A stretch of DNA of 64,000 nt from an uncultured Acidobacteriota bacterium (GCA_902825945.1 CADECY010000014.1:1-64000), one strand, 5' to 3'. Positions 8,567-18,218 are shown, counted from the stretch's first letter. Made by a program: numbers and translations. Notes: generated by a model from the sequence alone, not told the origin.

Positions 8567-9964
8567 TCAGAGCCCTTGCTCGAAGACCCGCGCGGTAAAT
8601 GCATTTCGGAACTTACCGTGCGGGTCCTGGCGCTGTTTCACGGCGCGGAACTGATCGAACCGCGGTCCGAAGATCCGCGCCATGTCCTTGCCCGTGACGC
8701 TGGTCTTCTTGCCGAGATGCGGCTGGCCGCCATGCGCGAAGAAGATGGCCTCGGCCTGGCGGTAGACTTCCTCTACCGGCTGCGAGAGCGGAGCCGCGAG
8801 TTCGATGTAAGCGGTCCGGCGGCCGGCACCCGGACCGAGCAGGGCCTGTGACTTGTTTGGAGTGAACCGCACTTCGACGACGGAGAAGTAGTCGCGGCGA
8901 TTCAGCATTTCCATCACTTCGGACACGCAGGCTCGCCACTGATCGAATGGCACACCGTACTCGATTTCGTCGTGCCGGTAGAAGAGGCGGCGTCCGAATC
9001 CGACGCTGCCCGGCATGACGAGGCGGTGATCGGGCGCGAGGAGATTGGAGACGAGCGAATCCTCGTCAATGGCCGCGAGGAGTTCGGCGATTGCCGGGGC
9101 GAAGGCGCTGATGCCGAAGTCGGTCAATTCGGAGAGCGTCTTCTTTTCCTCCCAATCTTCGGTGACGGGATCCGTTGTGCGGTTCCAGGCGTGCATGCGG
9201 ACGGTTTCGCTATCGGTATCGCCGGCCACATAGTAGAAGCTGATGTGTTCATTCCGGGTGAGCACGGTCTCGATCTCGTTCTCGGTGGCGATTCGATCCA
9301 CCATTTCGGTGGTCTTGGCCAAGTGGAACGAGGGGACTGCCTCGATCTCGGCTTCCACGACCGGACCGCACACGCCGATCGCACCGAAAGCGGCGTGAAA
9401 CAGCGGATCACCGGCGCTCACGCTTTTGGTTTCGCCATCGGCCGCGATGACTTTCAGCGAGCGGACGCGTTCGGAGAGGAAGCCGAAGTCGCGGCCGGTT
9501 CCGTGGAGGTCGGTGGCGATGAGTCCGCCGATGCTCTGGGTGTCTGTGGAGCCGAGGACGGGCAGCCCGAGTCCTTGTTTCCACAGCGCGGCGTTGAGGT
9601 CACGCAGACGGATGCCCGCTTCCACGCGGACGCGGCGGGAAGCAGGATCGATCTCGATGATCCGGTTCAGGCGGTCGAGGGAGAGAAGCGTATCCTCGCA
9701 GAGCGGCGACTCGTTGAAGGAGTGCCCGCCTCCCACCACGCGCAGCTTCCCGGATTGGGCGACGATGCGGGCCGCGTCCTCAATCGTGCCGGGGCGCGAG
9801 TATTGCGCCGGCCGGACCCGGTAGCTATCCGACCAGTTGCGCCACTCGCCATCCTCGAAGTGGCCTTCGTGGCGCGCGGAGCCCGTCGTGAGATAGCGGA
9901 CCCCGTGGACCGCGTCGAACAGGTTCGTCGCGAGGCGCAGTTTCAACCGGTCGAGGAAGCTCAT
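8567..9964 (-). CDS. FAD-binding oxidoreductase, aldonolactone oxidase type
   Basis: The 465-residue protein belongs to the family of L-gulonolactone and D-arabinono-1,4-lactone oxidases. Residues about 50-230 form the FAD-binding PCMH domain, with KLRVVGGGHSFNESP, which carries the His that covalently holds FAD in many relatives, and STDTQSIGGLIATDLHGTG. The C-terminal ALO-type domain ends in DPHGKFRNAFTARVF. It probably oxidises a sugar lactone or polyol using oxygen; the exact substrate cannot be read. No signal peptide is evident. It is the last gene of a three-gene minus-strand unit: its ATG lies 6 bp beyond the stop of the ThuA gene, so the two are very likely co-transcribed. Confidence 0.82.
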   Translation of the reverse strand: MSFLDRLKLRLATNLFDAVHGVRYLTTGSARHEGHFEDGEWRNWSDSYRVRPAQYSRPGTIEDAARIVAQSGKLRVVGGGHSFNESPLCEDTLLSLDRLNRIIEIDPASRRVRVEAGIRLRDLNAALWKQGLGLPVLGSTDTQSIGGLIATDLHGTGRDFGFLSERVRSLKVIAADGETKSVSAGDPLFHAAFGAIGVCGPVVEAEIEAVPSFHLAKTTEMVDRIATENEIETVLTRNEHISFYYVAGDTDSETVRMHAWNRTTDPVTEDWEEKKTLSELTDFGISAFAPAIAELLAAIDEDSLVSNLLAPDHRLVMPGSVGFGRRLFYRHDEIEYGVPFDQWRACVSEVMEMLNRRDYFSVVEVRFTPNKSQALLGPGAGRRTAYIELAAPLSQPVEEVYRQAEAIFFAHGGQPHLGKKTSVTGKDMARIFGPRFDQFRAVKQRQDPHGKFRNAFTARVFEQGL

Positions 9965-9970
9965 GATGGA

Positions 9971-10804
9971 TCAACTCATCCGCATCAGCCAGCGGACCGC
10001 GTTCTGTTGCAGCTTCACGTACTCGGGATTCCAGAGCACGGTGAGCAAGTGTCCGGGCGAGAGATAACAGACGCGGCCCTTGCCGTAGTCGTAGGCCCAG
10101 CCGGCTTTCGCGGTGGTGCCGTAGTCCTTGCCCTGGTGCTTGTGGCGGAGTCCCTCTTCGTTCACCGTCTCCATGAAGATGCTCTTCGGGTCCTTGTCGT
10201 AATCCATATAGTGCTGTTCGTCGGTGACGATGAAGTCGCGGACACCTTTGGTGATCGGGTGATCGGAGTTGGTGATCTTCGCCTTATAGGTGCGGATCGG
10301 CGGATGGCCCATGTAGGCGGCGCCGAGCACGTGGCGGAAGTCGGGGTCGGTGAGTCCGACATGGGTGACGTTGTGGAGGAAGAGAGCGGAGCCGCCGCTG
10401 TTGACGAAGTCGCGCACGGCTTTGCCTTGTTCGGGCTTCATCCAGAAGGCGGGTTTGGCGCTGGGCTTTGGGACTTCGGGATCGCTGACGATTTTGGGCG
10501 ATCCGGTGGCGACCCAGGCGGCGTTGGTCCGCTCGTCGGGGTAGCCGTCGGGCCAGATCATGCCGTCACGGAGGATGATGAGGAGCTTGTAGCCTTTCAG
10601 GGTTTCGGCGTTGAGAGCGCGGGTCTCGTCGGTAAAGTCGATCGAGATGTTCAGGGCTTGGGAGATGGTGCGGTTGAGTCCGGTGCGGACGTAGTCGGAG
10701 TTGTGATAGCGGTCTCCGATCAATCCGAATGCGGTGGCTTTCTTCGCGCCGGGCAGGGCGCCCGCGGCCAAGAGCGGCAACATGGTGCGGCGGGTGAGTT
10801 TCAT
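9971..10804 (-). CDS. ThuA-domain protein, exported
   Basis: The ATG at 10804 gives a 277-residue protein with a leader starting MKLTRRTMLPLLAAGALPG, a twin-arginine-like export signal. The remainder is a ThuA fold (class I glutamine-amidotransferase-like) with HNSDYVRTGLN, LIILRDGMIWP, ALFLHNVTHVG and GRVCYLSPGH. ThuA proteins are linked to trehalose and other sugar metabolism, but most have no proven reaction. It lies between the M81 peptidase gene (31-bp gap) and the FAD oxidase gene (6-bp gap), all on the minus strand, so an operon is likely. A longer open frame extends to 10924, but it overlaps the M81 gene and lacks a leader, so I chose 10804. Confidence 0.8.
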   Translation of the reverse strand: MKLTRRTMLPLLAAGALPGAKKATAFGLIGDRYHNSDYVRTGLNRTISQALNISIDFTDETRALNAETLKGYKLLIILRDGMIWPDGYPDERTNAAWVATGSPKIVSDPEVPKPSAKPAFWMKPEQGKAVRDFVNSGGSALFLHNVTHVGLTDPDFRHVLGAAYMGHPPIRTYKAKITNSDHPITKGVRDFIVTDEQHYMDYDKDPKSIFMETVNEEGLRHKHQGKDYGTTAKAGWAYDYGKGRVCYLSPGHLLTVLWNPEYVKLQQNAVRWLMRMS

Positions 10805-10835
10805 CAACGGGGATCGTATCACACGCCGTGGCTGG

Positions 10836-12374
10836 CTACTTGATACCGAACAGATCCTTGGGCGCGTTCTTGAAGTTGAACTGGGCGGGATTGACGGCCG
10901 TCGATCCGCCGGTATCGACCTCAATGATGCGTCCGTTCAACGGCTCGTAGGCGGCGCGGAATGCCACCGCGGCTTTGACGACGAGTATCTTCTGGCGTTC
11001 GGGAACGATGCCCACGCTGTAGAGCTGATGCAGCGAAAACGGCACCATGCGCTTGGAGGTGAGCAGGACGTAGTTGGGCAGGTCGCGCGTGGAGCCTTCG
11101 ACTTCGATGACGGCGGAGAGTCCCTGATCGTAGTACTTCTGGCCGCCGTGACGGATCGCGGTATCCATGAAGACGCCGTCGTGCAGCACCTTCACCGTGC
11201 CGCGCACGCGAACGGGTGCGCCGTGGACCTTGTCGGTCTTCCCGCCCACCATCGCGTCGAACGCGCCGCCGATTCCGAGCTTCACGGCGCGCTCCACTTC
11301 GGCGGGATCGTAAATCACCGAGACCCAGCCGGTGGCCTTCTGTTTCAGGAGTTCGGCGAGCATGAAGGTGGAATCGCCGGCCGATCCGCCGCCGATGTTG
11401 TCGCCCATCTCGACGAGCGTCACGGGCAGCGTCTTGGTCTCTTCCATCGCCATCTTGACGGCTGTCGCGGGTGTGGGCAGGTTCAGCTTCAAGCGGTCAC
11501 GCGTGTCCCAGAGCATGTTGGAGAGGCGCTTGGCTTCGCGCTCGGCACGGTCGCGATTGCCATTCACGGCGATGACGACGCTTGCGCCCACCGCGGGCAC
11601 GTCGCCCCACTGATAGCCGCCGGCGACGGATGCGGCGAGAATCTCCGGGTCCTTTTCGAGCTTCTTGGTTTCGTCGACGATCGGCTTCAATGGTTCGGCG
11701 AAGGTGTGCTGGAAGCGGAGGTTGTAGATCATCGCCGGCTTGACGAGCACCTGAACGGGCTTGACGCCGTCCTTGACGATGCGGGACATGATTTCGGCGG
11801 CCTTGCGTCCGCGCTCCTTCTGGTCGATGTGCGGGACTTCCTTGTAGTTGAGCAACACGGTCGAGTACTGGACGATTTCCGGGGAGATATTGGCGTGGAA
11901 GTCGTGCGTGACGATGATCGGCATTTGCGGGCCCATGGCTTCGCGGACACGGCGGACGATTTCGGCGTCGGCATGCAGGTAGTCCTGCGAGACCATCGCG
12001 CCGTGGAGGGCGAGGAGCACGCCGTCGAGCTTGCGCGGCGCGGCCTTCAGTTTATCGACGATCTCCTTGGTGATGGTTTCGAAGGCTTCGCGGGTGACGG
12101 GTCCGGCGGGCATTGCCATCCGTGCGACGGTCGGATAAAAGTCGAAACCGTGCTTGCGGCCTTCTTCGATGTAGCCCGCGATCTCGTCGTTGTTGTCGGC
12201 CCAGGTCGCGATCAGATCGGCGCCGGGCGGAATGACGCGGCGGTTGAATTCGGCGAGCGGCGTGGGCACGGAGTGGAACGAGTTCGACTCGTGCTGGAAG
12301 CCGGCGATCGCGATGTAGGGGCGCTGGGCGAGGAGGCCGGAAGCGGCGAGGAGGAGCAGAGCTGGAAGACGCAT
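10836..12374 (-). CDS. M81 family metallopeptidase (MlrC-like), exported
   Basis: This 512-residue protein starts with a short signal peptide (MRLPALLLLAASGLLAQ) and then matches the MlrC/DUF1485 family: IAGFQHESNSFHSVPTPL, LDGVLLALHGAMVSQ, VTHDFHANISPE, VEMGDNIGGGSAGDST near the middle. The His and Asp residues of HGAM, THDFHAN and DNIGGG are the likely metal ligands. MlrC of sphingomonads opens linear microcystin products, but the many homologues elsewhere act on unknown peptides or amides. It is the first gene of the unit leading to ThuA and the FAD oxidase. The leader places it outside the cytoplasm. Family confidence is high; substrate unknown. Confidence 0.85.
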   Translation of the reverse strand: MRLPALLLLAASGLLAQRPYIAIAGFQHESNSFHSVPTPLAEFNRRVIPPGADLIATWADNNDEIAGYIEEGRKHGFDFYPTVARMAMPAGPVTREAFETITKEIVDKLKAAPRKLDGVLLALHGAMVSQDYLHADAEIVRRVREAMGPQMPIIVTHDFHANISPEIVQYSTVLLNYKEVPHIDQKERGRKAAEIMSRIVKDGVKPVQVLVKPAMIYNLRFQHTFAEPLKPIVDETKKLEKDPEILAASVAGGYQWGDVPAVGASVVIAVNGNRDRAEREAKRLSNMLWDTRDRLKLNLPTPATAVKMAMEETKTLPVTLVEMGDNIGGGSAGDSTFMLAELLKQKATGWVSVIYDPAEVERAVKLGIGGAFDAMVGGKTDKVHGAPVRVRGTVKVLHDGVFMDTAIRHGGQKYYDQGLSAVIEVEGSTRDLPNYVLLTSKRMVPFSLHQLYSVGIVPERQKILVVKAAVAFRAAYEPLNGRIIEVDTGGSTAVNPAQFNFKNAPKDLFGIK

Positions 12375-13014
12375 GCTCTTTTGAATCTATCAGTGAAATG
12401 CGGAAGCGGTGCCTTCCAACGTTCTTGGAGTCCGGTGGCCGATCCGTGTGGCCGATAGGCTACAGTATTCACGCGGCGATCGGAGTGCGGTCGCCGTTAT
12501 CCGATCGCGGAGGGTCAAATGCGGCTCGGGGACTTCGGCGACTGCAAGTGCGTCGGGCTGGAACTCCGCCGCGAAGTTGATGCGGTACCCCATACCGAAA
12601 TCGACCGAAGTGGATGACTCAAGGACCTCGGTTCACCTGTTGCCCTATTGGCGATCTGCGACATCGCCATATCCCAGGCTGGGATTGGAAAAGCTCGCCA
12701 AGGCATCAGGTCTCAACCGGGAGAGTTGCTCTCTCTCAGGCAGGCCGTGACTGCCGAGCCTTATCGCGGTACTGCGGGGACTCGGTTTCCGGCTCAACGT
12801 GGAACCGGCCAGTCCTGTCGAAGCGAAGCTTCGCGGTGTGGCGTCTCGGCGGACGCGCCGCGCGCCATATCGTGGTCGCCCCAAACGGGGTTGACACCTC
12901 GTTCTAGGACTTCCGGCACCCGTGGGACCAATCCAGTAAAGGCTAGTAAAGATTAATGGCACGGCGACCCTGGAAAGCTGTACACTACAGGTGAGGAGAA
13001 GCGTCTCTACAGCT
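12375..13014. other. 640-bp stretch without a recognisable gene
   Basis: Only short, mutually overlapping frames are present (the longest about 125 codons) and none has a recognisable motif, leader or convincing ribosome site. A TTGACA string sits at 12891-12896, but no matching -10 box lies at 16-18 bp. The last part must hold the promoter of the cytochrome c gene. It may be decayed coding sequence; I see nothing that identifies a parent gene. Confidence 0.5.
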
Positions 13015-13329
13015 ATGAGCAAATTTCTTACGCCACTTTTCGGTTTTGCGATTTTCGTTTCGACGGCCGCGGCTCAGGATGCAGCCAAGGGCAAGGAAGT
13101 GTTCGAGCAGTGCGGCGTTTGCCACAACGCCGACAGTGACGAGAAGAAGATGGGTCCCGGCCTCAAGGGCCTGATGAAGAAACCGACCCTGGCCGACGGC
13201 AAGACCAAGGTCACCGATGCGAGCGTCATGAAGAAGGTCGACGAGGGCGGCAACGGAATGCCGGCTTACGCCGAAATGCTCGACAAGAAGGAAAAGGCGA
13301 ACCTGCTGGCCTACCTGAAGACGCTCTAA
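13015..13329 (+). CDS. Small class I cytochrome c
   Basis: The ATG at 13015 gives 104 residues; a GTG at 12991 in the same frame would add eight, including two arginines, and is an alternative since GAGGAG lies at 12993-12998. The leader ends in STAAAQ. The mature part has the heme-binding motif C33-GVC-H37 and a likely axial methionine at M82 in GNGMPAY, followed by a C-terminal helix ending NLLAYLKTL. It is a mono-heme periplasmic electron carrier. A strong hairpin with a T-run 37 bp after the stop and then a tRNA gene show that it is transcribed alone. Confidence 0.88.
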   Translation: MSKFLTPLFGFAIFVSTAAAQDAAKGKEVFEQCGVCHNADSDEKKMGPGLKGLMKKPTLADGKTKVTDASVMKKVDEGGNGMPAYAEMLDKKEKANLLAYLKTL

Positions 13330-13365
13330 GCGTCGTTGTCTGGTTTCGTGGTATCCTGATTCTTC

Positions 13366-13396
13366 AGCGCCCGTGAGTGCATGCTCGCGGGCGTTT
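13366..13396 (+). terminator. Intrinsic terminator of the cytochrome c gene
   Basis: A 10-bp stem (13368-13377 pairing with 13384-13393, one G-T pair) encloses the loop TGCATG; two weaker pairs extend it on each side and TTT follows. It ends three bases before the tRNA-Glu gene, so it separates the two transcripts or acts as part of the tRNA 5' leader. The T-run is short, so efficiency is uncertain. Confidence 0.6.
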
Positions 13397-13398
13397 GC

Positions 13399-13476
13399 GT
13401 CCCCATCGTCTAGCCCGGCCTAGGACACCGCCCTTTCACGGCGATAACGCGGGTTCGAATCCCGCTGGGGACGCCA
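13399..13476 (+). tRNA. tRNA-Glu (anticodon TTC), CCA encoded
   Basis: The 78-base gene folds into a full cloverleaf: a 7-bp acceptor stem GTCCCCA / TGGGGAC, D arm with GTCTAG...CTAGGAC, anticodon loop CTTTCAC giving anticodon TTC, and the T arm CGGGTTCGAATCCCG. The discriminator base is G and CCA is encoded at 13474-13476. The first anticodon-stem pair is C-A, a mismatch. The D loop is two bases longer than in the enteric homologue. Confidence 0.97.
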
Positions 13477-13489
13477 AACTATTTCTGGC

Positions 13490-13915
13490 ATGCGAATCCT
13501 GCTTGGCGTAACGGGCCTCATGATCGCGGGATTGCTCGGGGCGGATGATCCTCCCTTCAGCCACAAGCGGCACGCCCAGCGCGGAATCGCATGTGCGGCC
13601 TGCCACCCTTCGCCGCCACCGGGCCGGAGGATGACCACCATCGGACCTCGCTCTTGCGATTCCTGCCACCGGTCCCGCGGCATTCGCACTCCGGCTTCGG
13701 AGCCGGTCGAATGGGAACGGGTCCATGAGCTTCCGCGCGAAGTCTGGTTCAGTCACAAGCGGCACACGCGTACGAAGTGTTCGGTGTGCCATGGTCCGGT
13801 GGAGAGGCGCGATCTGGCGGCCGAGGAGTTTCCACTGAACATGGCATTCTGCCGCGAGTGCCACATCGCGGCGGGCGCGAAATCGGAATGCGGGACGTGT
13901 CACCCGGTGAAGTAG
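13490..13915 (+). CDS. Five-heme cytochrome c, c7/c3-like
   Basis: The 141-residue protein carries five CxxCH heme motifs: CAACH (35-39), CDSCH (56-60), CSVCH (97-101), CRECH (121-125) and CGTCH (134-138). Two FSHKRH segments (about 23-28 and 87-92) supply the distal histidines typical of cytochrome c7/c3 domains. The N-terminal stretch MRILLGVTGLMIAGLLGA is a signal peptide. Most of the chain is heme ligand, so this is a small periplasmic electron carrier. It starts 14 bp after tRNA-Glu. The partner is unknown; no reductase or oxidase gene is adjacent. Confidence 0.9.
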   Translation: MRILLGVTGLMIAGLLGADDPPFSHKRHAQRGIACAACHPSPPPGRRMTTIGPRSCDSCHRSRGIRTPASEPVEWERVHELPREVWFSHKRHTRTKCSVCHGPVERRDLAAEEFPLNMAFCRECHIAAGAKSECGTCHPVK

Positions 13916-13975
13916 TTGTTCCGGCGCTGGAGACCGTGAATCGGACCGCCTGCTGGCGCGCGGTTGGCTGTGTAG

Positions 13976-15295
13976 CTACTCCGACACGGCTCGGACGAGT
14001 TCGTGAACCGTCTTGATGATCGAGAACTCGACTCCCGGGGCCCAAGGCCCCGGCTGACCGTAGTAGATCATCGCGCCGCCTCCCTCGTATCCGCCCTCCT
14101 GTAGCACGCGCTCCGAGGGGATGTAGGCGAACACATCGTTCGAGTATCCGGCGACCCACAACTTGTCCGAGCCCAATTCGCGCTTGAGGCGCAGCGTGTA
14201 GTCCACCACCACTTCTCCGGCCAGCGCGACCAGGGTCAGGTCCTTGCCGAACCGCCACACCTGCACTGGATACGGATATTCGGTTGGCAGCCGGCCCTCG
14301 CGCGAGATGCGGTCGAGCATGTTCCGAGCGTGCCGGCCGGCGTACTTGTTTGGTTCGGCGAGCCTCGCCTCGAGATCCGCGCGCGAAGGCGCCGTATCGA
14401 AAACGAGGCTCACTTCACGATAGGCCGCCCGCAGGGGACCACTCACGCGCGAAACCACGCCGCTCAGCGCGCGAGCCGTGGCATCGGCAAGTTCGGCGCC
14501 GTTCTGATCGGCCGCCTCGACTGATCCGCGTCTCGTGGGATTGGCATCAGCACCGCAGCCGGTGATGAACATCGCGAGTGCGCCCGGATTCGCTTTCTCG
14601 ATCTGGACCTGGGCCGAGCCCGCATAGTCACCGTGGAGCTTGCAGTAGTCGCCGCCGAGCGTCGTGTTGTGGCAGGCATATCCGAAGAGTACGGCAATCG
14701 GCTTTCCGCTTCGCGCGGCAACACGGAGCACCGGCACGTCATGGTCCACGGGGCCGCGCGGATCGAACGAGGTCCTGCGATTGCGGGCGAAACCGGCCGT
14801 CCCCCGGCCGAAACCCAAGGTTACCGGCTGCAAGCCTTTCAGCGATTCTCCGATGACGCGCACCACTCGATTCTCGAGAGCGTCGGTGTAGCGATCCACG
14901 TCCGCCCATTGGCTCTCGGATGCGTCGTAGGCAGCGGCGAGTTGGCGTTCGATCACAGGTCCGCAATGGGTGTGCGAAGCGTTGAGCAGCAGGCGCTCGC
15001 GCGATATCCCGAACTCGCGCTGGACACGCGCGGCGATCCGAAGCGACAGGGCGCGCGTGAAGCCCAGCATGTCCGCGGTAACGATCACCGACCGGGCTCC
15101 GCTCGAGTCCTCGAGCGCGAGCGCCTTCGCCCACAGGGTCTGCGCGGTTCCTTCCGACGGCTTGACGCGCGCCGCGTATCCGGCCATCCAGAGTGGACCG
15201 TCCGGCACGATCGATGTCTTGGCCGCACCGGCCTTCCAGGAAGACTGTCCGGCGGCGGAAAGGCACGTCAACAGCAGGAACGAAACGGATCGCAT
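13976..15295 (-). CDS. Neutral/alkaline ceramidase-like hydrolase, exported
   Basis: Starting at the ATG at 15295, the 439-residue product has a leader (MRSVSFLLLTCLSAAGQ) and the N-terminal domain of neutral/alkaline non-lysosomal ceramidases. Zinc-site motifs are visible: LLLNASHTHCGP, FGYACHNTTLGG and KLHGDYAG, followed by FITGCGADANPTRRG. True ceramidases are about 650 residues or more; this one lacks the C-terminal Ig-like domain, as is usual for the many bacterial short relatives whose amide substrate is unproven. In-frame ATGs at 15304 and 15337 are alternatives. It is transcribed away from the amidohydrolase lipoprotein gene, sharing a very short intergenic region. Confidence 0.82.
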   Translation of the reverse strand: MRSVSFLLLTCLSAAGQSSWKAGAAKTSIVPDGPLWMAGYAARVKPSEGTAQTLWAKALALEDSSGARSVIVTADMLGFTRALSLRIAARVQREFGISRERLLLNASHTHCGPVIERQLAAAYDASESQWADVDRYTDALENRVVRVIGESLKGLQPVTLGFGRGTAGFARNRRTSFDPRGPVDHDVPVLRVAARSGKPIAVLFGYACHNTTLGGDYCKLHGDYAGSAQVQIEKANPGALAMFITGCGADANPTRRGSVEAADQNGAELADATARALSGVVSRVSGPLRAAYREVSLVFDTAPSRADLEARLAEPNKYAGRHARNMLDRISREGRLPTEYPYPVQVWRFGKDLTLVALAGEVVVDYTLRLKRELGSDKLWVAGYSNDVFAYIPSERVLQEGGYEGGGAMIYYGQPGPWAPGVEFSIIKTVHELVRAVSE

Positions 15296-15343
15296 CTCCA
15301 CCATTTTGGTACAATCCCCATGGCTAGGAGTTTCCACAAGCGA

Positions 15344-16690
15344 ATGAATCGATTCTCACTGTCCGCCATCTGCGGATTGGCAATGTTGGCCGGCTGTTCG
15401 TCACCGCCTCCCGGCGGCAATCCCGAGGTGCGAGTCCTCGAGAATTTCACGTTGATCGATGGCACCGGACGGCCTGCGGTTCCGAACGCGGCGATCGCGA
15501 TCGGCGACGACGGCCGGATTCTCTACGTGGGCGACAAGGCAGGCGCGCCGAGCGGTCCCCGAATGACGAAGGTCGACATGACGGGCAAGTTCATCATGCC
15601 GGGGATCATCAATCTCCACGGCCACCTCGGAAATGTGAAAGGGGTCACACAGGATCAGAAGTTCTACACGGAAGAGAACCTGCTCAAGCAACTGAACACG
15701 TACGCCCGGTATGGTGTCACTAGTGTGGTCAGCATGGGCAGCGATACGCCGCTTATCCTCGATTTCCGCGCCAAGCAAAGGGCGGGTAAGGCCACCACCG
15801 CGCGGGTGTTCACGGCGTTGCGCGGCTTCACCGCTGTCGCCGGATATCCCTCCACGGTGCCCGGTATGAAGGGTGTTCCGTATGAGGTGGCGAAAGAGGC
15901 TGAAGTCGAAAAGGCTGTCGAGGAGCTCGCGCTCAAGCAAGTGGACCTGGTGAAGATCTGGGTCGACGATCATCTCGGCAAGGAGAAGAAGATCTCGATT
16001 GATCTTTGCAAAGCGATCATCGCCAACGCCCGCAAGAACAATCTGAACACCGCGGCGCACATCTTCTATCACGACGATGCGCTGAAGCTCTCCGAAGCCG
16101 GCCTTTATGCGTTCGCGCACAGCATCCGCGACCAGCCGGTCACCGATCAGCTCATCACCACCGTCAAGAAGAATCACACCTGGCAGATCCCGACGCTCAC
16201 GCGCGAAGTTTCGACATTTGTCTACGCCAAGCCGCACGAGTTTCTGAAGGACGCCTTCTTCCTGAAGGGCGCCGATCCAGAGGCCGTCACCGGCGTGCAG
16301 GACCAGAAGTTCATGGATCGCCAGGCGAAAGATCCGAATCTCGCGCGCTATCAGGAATTCCTGAAGACCGCACAGGCCAACCTCAAGAAACTGGCCGATT
16401 CAGGCGTCAAAATCGGCTTCGGCACCGACACGGGCCCTCCCGGGCGATTCACCGGATTCTTCGAACATTGGGAGATGGAACTCATGGCGGAAGCCGGATT
16501 GACCGCCAGTCAGATCATCGAATCCTTCTCACACAACGCGGCGGAGTTTCTCGGTGTGTCGAAAGATCTTGGAACGCTCGAAACCAACAAATGGGCGGAC
16601 ATCCTCGTGCTGAGCAAGAACCCGATGGACGACATCCGGAACATGCGGACGATCGAGCAGGTGATGATTTCGGGCGTGCCGGTCAAGTAG
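15344..16690 (+). CDS. Amidohydrolase-family lipoprotein
   Basis: With the ATG at 15344 (AGGAG about 14 bp upstream; ATG at 15320 also possible) the product has 448 residues and a lipoprotein signal with lipobox LAGC and SSPPP after it, so it is membrane-anchored. The metal-dependent hydrolase motifs are in order: NLHGHLGN (HxH), VKIWVDD (bridging Lys), [16 protein letters not shown] and GFGTDTG (Asp). The closest family type is the imidazolonepropionase-like or prolidase-like amidohydrolases, often acting on peptides or cyclic amides. The substrate is not determined. A hairpin without T-run follows, before guaB. Confidence 0.85.
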   Translation: MNRFSLSAICGLAMLAGCSSPPPGGNPEVRVLENFTLIDGTGRPAVPNAAIAIGDDGRILYVGDKAGAPSGPRMTKVDMTGKFIMPGIINLHGHLGNVKGVTQDQKFYTEENLLKQLNTYARYGVTSVVSMGSDTPLILDFRAKQRAGKATTARVFTALRGFTAVAGYPSTVPGMKGVPYEVAKEAEVEKAVEELALKQVDLVKIWVDDHLGKEKKISIDLCKAIIANARKNNLNTAAHIFYHDDALKLSEAGLYAFAHSIRDQPVTDQLITTVKKNHTWQIPTLTREVSTFVYAKPHEFLKDAFFLKGADPEAVTGVQDQKFMDRQAKDPNLARYQEFLKTAQANLKKLADSGVKIGFGTDTGPPGRFTGFFEHWEMELMAEAGLTASQIIESFSHNAAEFLGVSKDLGTLETNKWADILVLSKNPMDDIRNMRTIEQVMISGVPVK

Positions 16691-16699
16691 CGCCACGGT

Positions 16700-16717
16700 G
16701 GGCCGCGCTTGCGGCCC
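16700..16717 (+). terminator. Hairpin between the amidohydrolase gene and guaB
   Basis: A perfect 7-bp stem GGGCCGC / GCGGCCC with a GCTT loop lies 10 bp after the stop. No T-run follows, so it may be a weak terminator or an mRNA end stabiliser. Confidence 0.35.
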
Positions 16718-16751
16718 GTCTCGGCAATCTCGTATCCTGACCTTTCACCAT

Positions 16752-18212
16752 ATGATTCCGGAAAGGATCGCAGAGGGCCTCACTTTCGACGACGTCTTGC
16801 TGGTGCCGGCCCGCAGCGCGGTGATGCCGGCGGAAGCCGATACCAAGACTTGGTTTTCGCGGGGTGTTCCGCTGAACATCCCGATTTCGAGTTCGGCGAT
16901 GGACACCGTCACGGAGGCGCATCTGGCGATCGCGCTCGCGCGCGAAGGCGGAATCGGCATCATCCACAAGAACATGCCGGTCGACCGGCAGGCCGAGGAA
17001 GTCGATCGCGTGAAGCGTTCGGAAAGCGGAATGATCGTCGATCCGGTAACGATCAGCCCGCACATGCGCATCGCCGACGCGCTCGATGTCATGAAGCGCT
17101 TCCGCATTTCCGGCGTTCCCGTTACCGAGCCGGGCGGACGTCTGGTCGGCATCCTGACCAATCGCGACCTGCGCTTCGAGACCCGCTACGACCTGCCCAT
17201 CGAAAGCGTAATGACCAAGGAGAACCTGATCACGGTTCCGGTCGGCACCACGCTCGAGGACGCCGAGAAGATCCTGCACCGTCATCGCGTCGAGAAGCTT
17301 CTCGTGGTGGATGAGAACTACATGCTGAAAGGGCTCATCACCGTCAAGGATATTCAGAAGAAGCTCAAGTATCCGAACGCGGCCAAGGACGCCCAAGGCC
17401 GGCTCCGCGTGGGCGCGGCGATCGGCGCCACGGGCGACTTCCTCGAACGGGCCCAGGAACTGGTCCGCAAGAAGGTGGACGTGATCGTGATCGACACCGC
17501 GCATGGACATAGCGAGCGAGTGCTGGCCGCGGCCGGCGCGATCAAACGCGCGCTGCCCGATGTGCAACTGGTGGCGGGCAATGTGGCGACCTACGAAGGC
17601 GCGCGCGACTTGATCGCGCTCGGTGTGGACGGCGTGAAGGTCGGCATCGGTCCGGGATCGATCTGCACCACGCGAATCGTGAGCGGCGCGGGCGTTCCGC
17701 AGATCACCGCGATCGCCGAAGCAGCCAAGGCCACGCGGCCGGCGGGCGTTCCGCTCATCGCCGACGGCGGGATCAAGTACTCGGGCGATCTCACCAAGGC
17801 GATCGCCGCGGGCGCGGACTGTGTGATGATCGGCAGCCTGTTCGCGGGCACCGAAGAGAGTCCGGGGGAAACGATTCTCTATCAAGGCCGTACGTTCAAG
17901 AGCTATCGCGGCATGGGTTCGATGGGCGCTATGTCAATGGGTTCGGGCGATCGCTACGCGCAAGAAGGCGCGCAGAAGCTCGTGCCGGAAGGAATCGAAG
18001 GACGGGTTCCCTACAAGGGTCCCCTGGCGGAGATGGTCTTCCAGATGGTCGGCGGGTTGCGTGCGGGCATGGGCTACTGCGGATGTCCGAATATTCGCGA
18101 AATGCAGGAGAAAGCGACGTTCCTGCGCGTGAGCGGAGCAGCGTTACGAGAGAGCCACGTGCACGATGTGATCATCACGAAGGAAGCTCCGAACTATCGA
18201 GTGGAGCAGTAG
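16752..18212 (+). CDS. guaB: IMP dehydrogenase
   Basis: The 486-residue enzyme oxidises IMP to XMP with NAD, the committed step of GMP synthesis in the cytoplasm. The catalytic loop [17 protein letters not shown] places the active cysteine at C305. The two CBS domains are complete (about 97-155 and 157-210), and the flap RY pair is in [20 protein letters not shown] and [15 protein letters not shown] are the phosphate-binding strands. Length is that of the full bacterial enzyme. The ATG at 16752 starts the conserved [17 protein letters not shown]; upstream in-frame codons lie in non-conserved sequence. The gene stands alone (no guaA next to it) and converges with the next gene at 7 bp. Confidence 0.97.
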   Translation: MIPERIAEGLTFDDVLLVPARSAVMPAEADTKTWFSRGVPLNIPISSSAMDTVTEAHLAIALAREGGIGIIHKNMPVDRQAEEVDRVKRSESGMIVDPVTISPHMRIADALDVMKRFRISGVPVTEPGGRLVGILTNRDLRFETRYDLPIESVMTKENLITVPVGTTLEDAEKILHRHRVEKLLVVDENYMLKGLITVKDIQKKLKYPNAAKDAQGRLRVGAAIGATGDFLERAQELVRKKVDVIVIDTAHGHSERVLAAAGAIKRALPDVQLVAGNVATYEGARDLIALGVDGVKVGIGPGSICTTRIVSGAGVPQITAIAEAAKATRPAGVPLIADGGIKYSGDLTKAIAAGADCVMIGSLFAGTEESPGETILYQGRTFKSYRGMGSMGAMSMGSGDRYAQEGAQKLVPEGIEGRVPYKGPLAEMVFQMVGGLRAGMGYCGCPNIREMQEKATFLRVSGAALRESHVHDVIITKEAPNYRVEQ

Positions 18213-18218
18213 CGGCGA

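Noticed and set aside
8972..10843. 623-codon plus-strand frame opposite the FAD oxidase and ThuA genes
   Set aside because: Spans two real genes in antisense and has no motif.
10734..12458. 574-codon plus-strand frame opposite the M81 gene
   Set aside because: Antisense frame rich in His/Asp/Gly without family resemblance.
12891..12920. Sigma-70 type promoter from TTGACA
   Set aside because: No acceptable -10 box at 16-18 bp.
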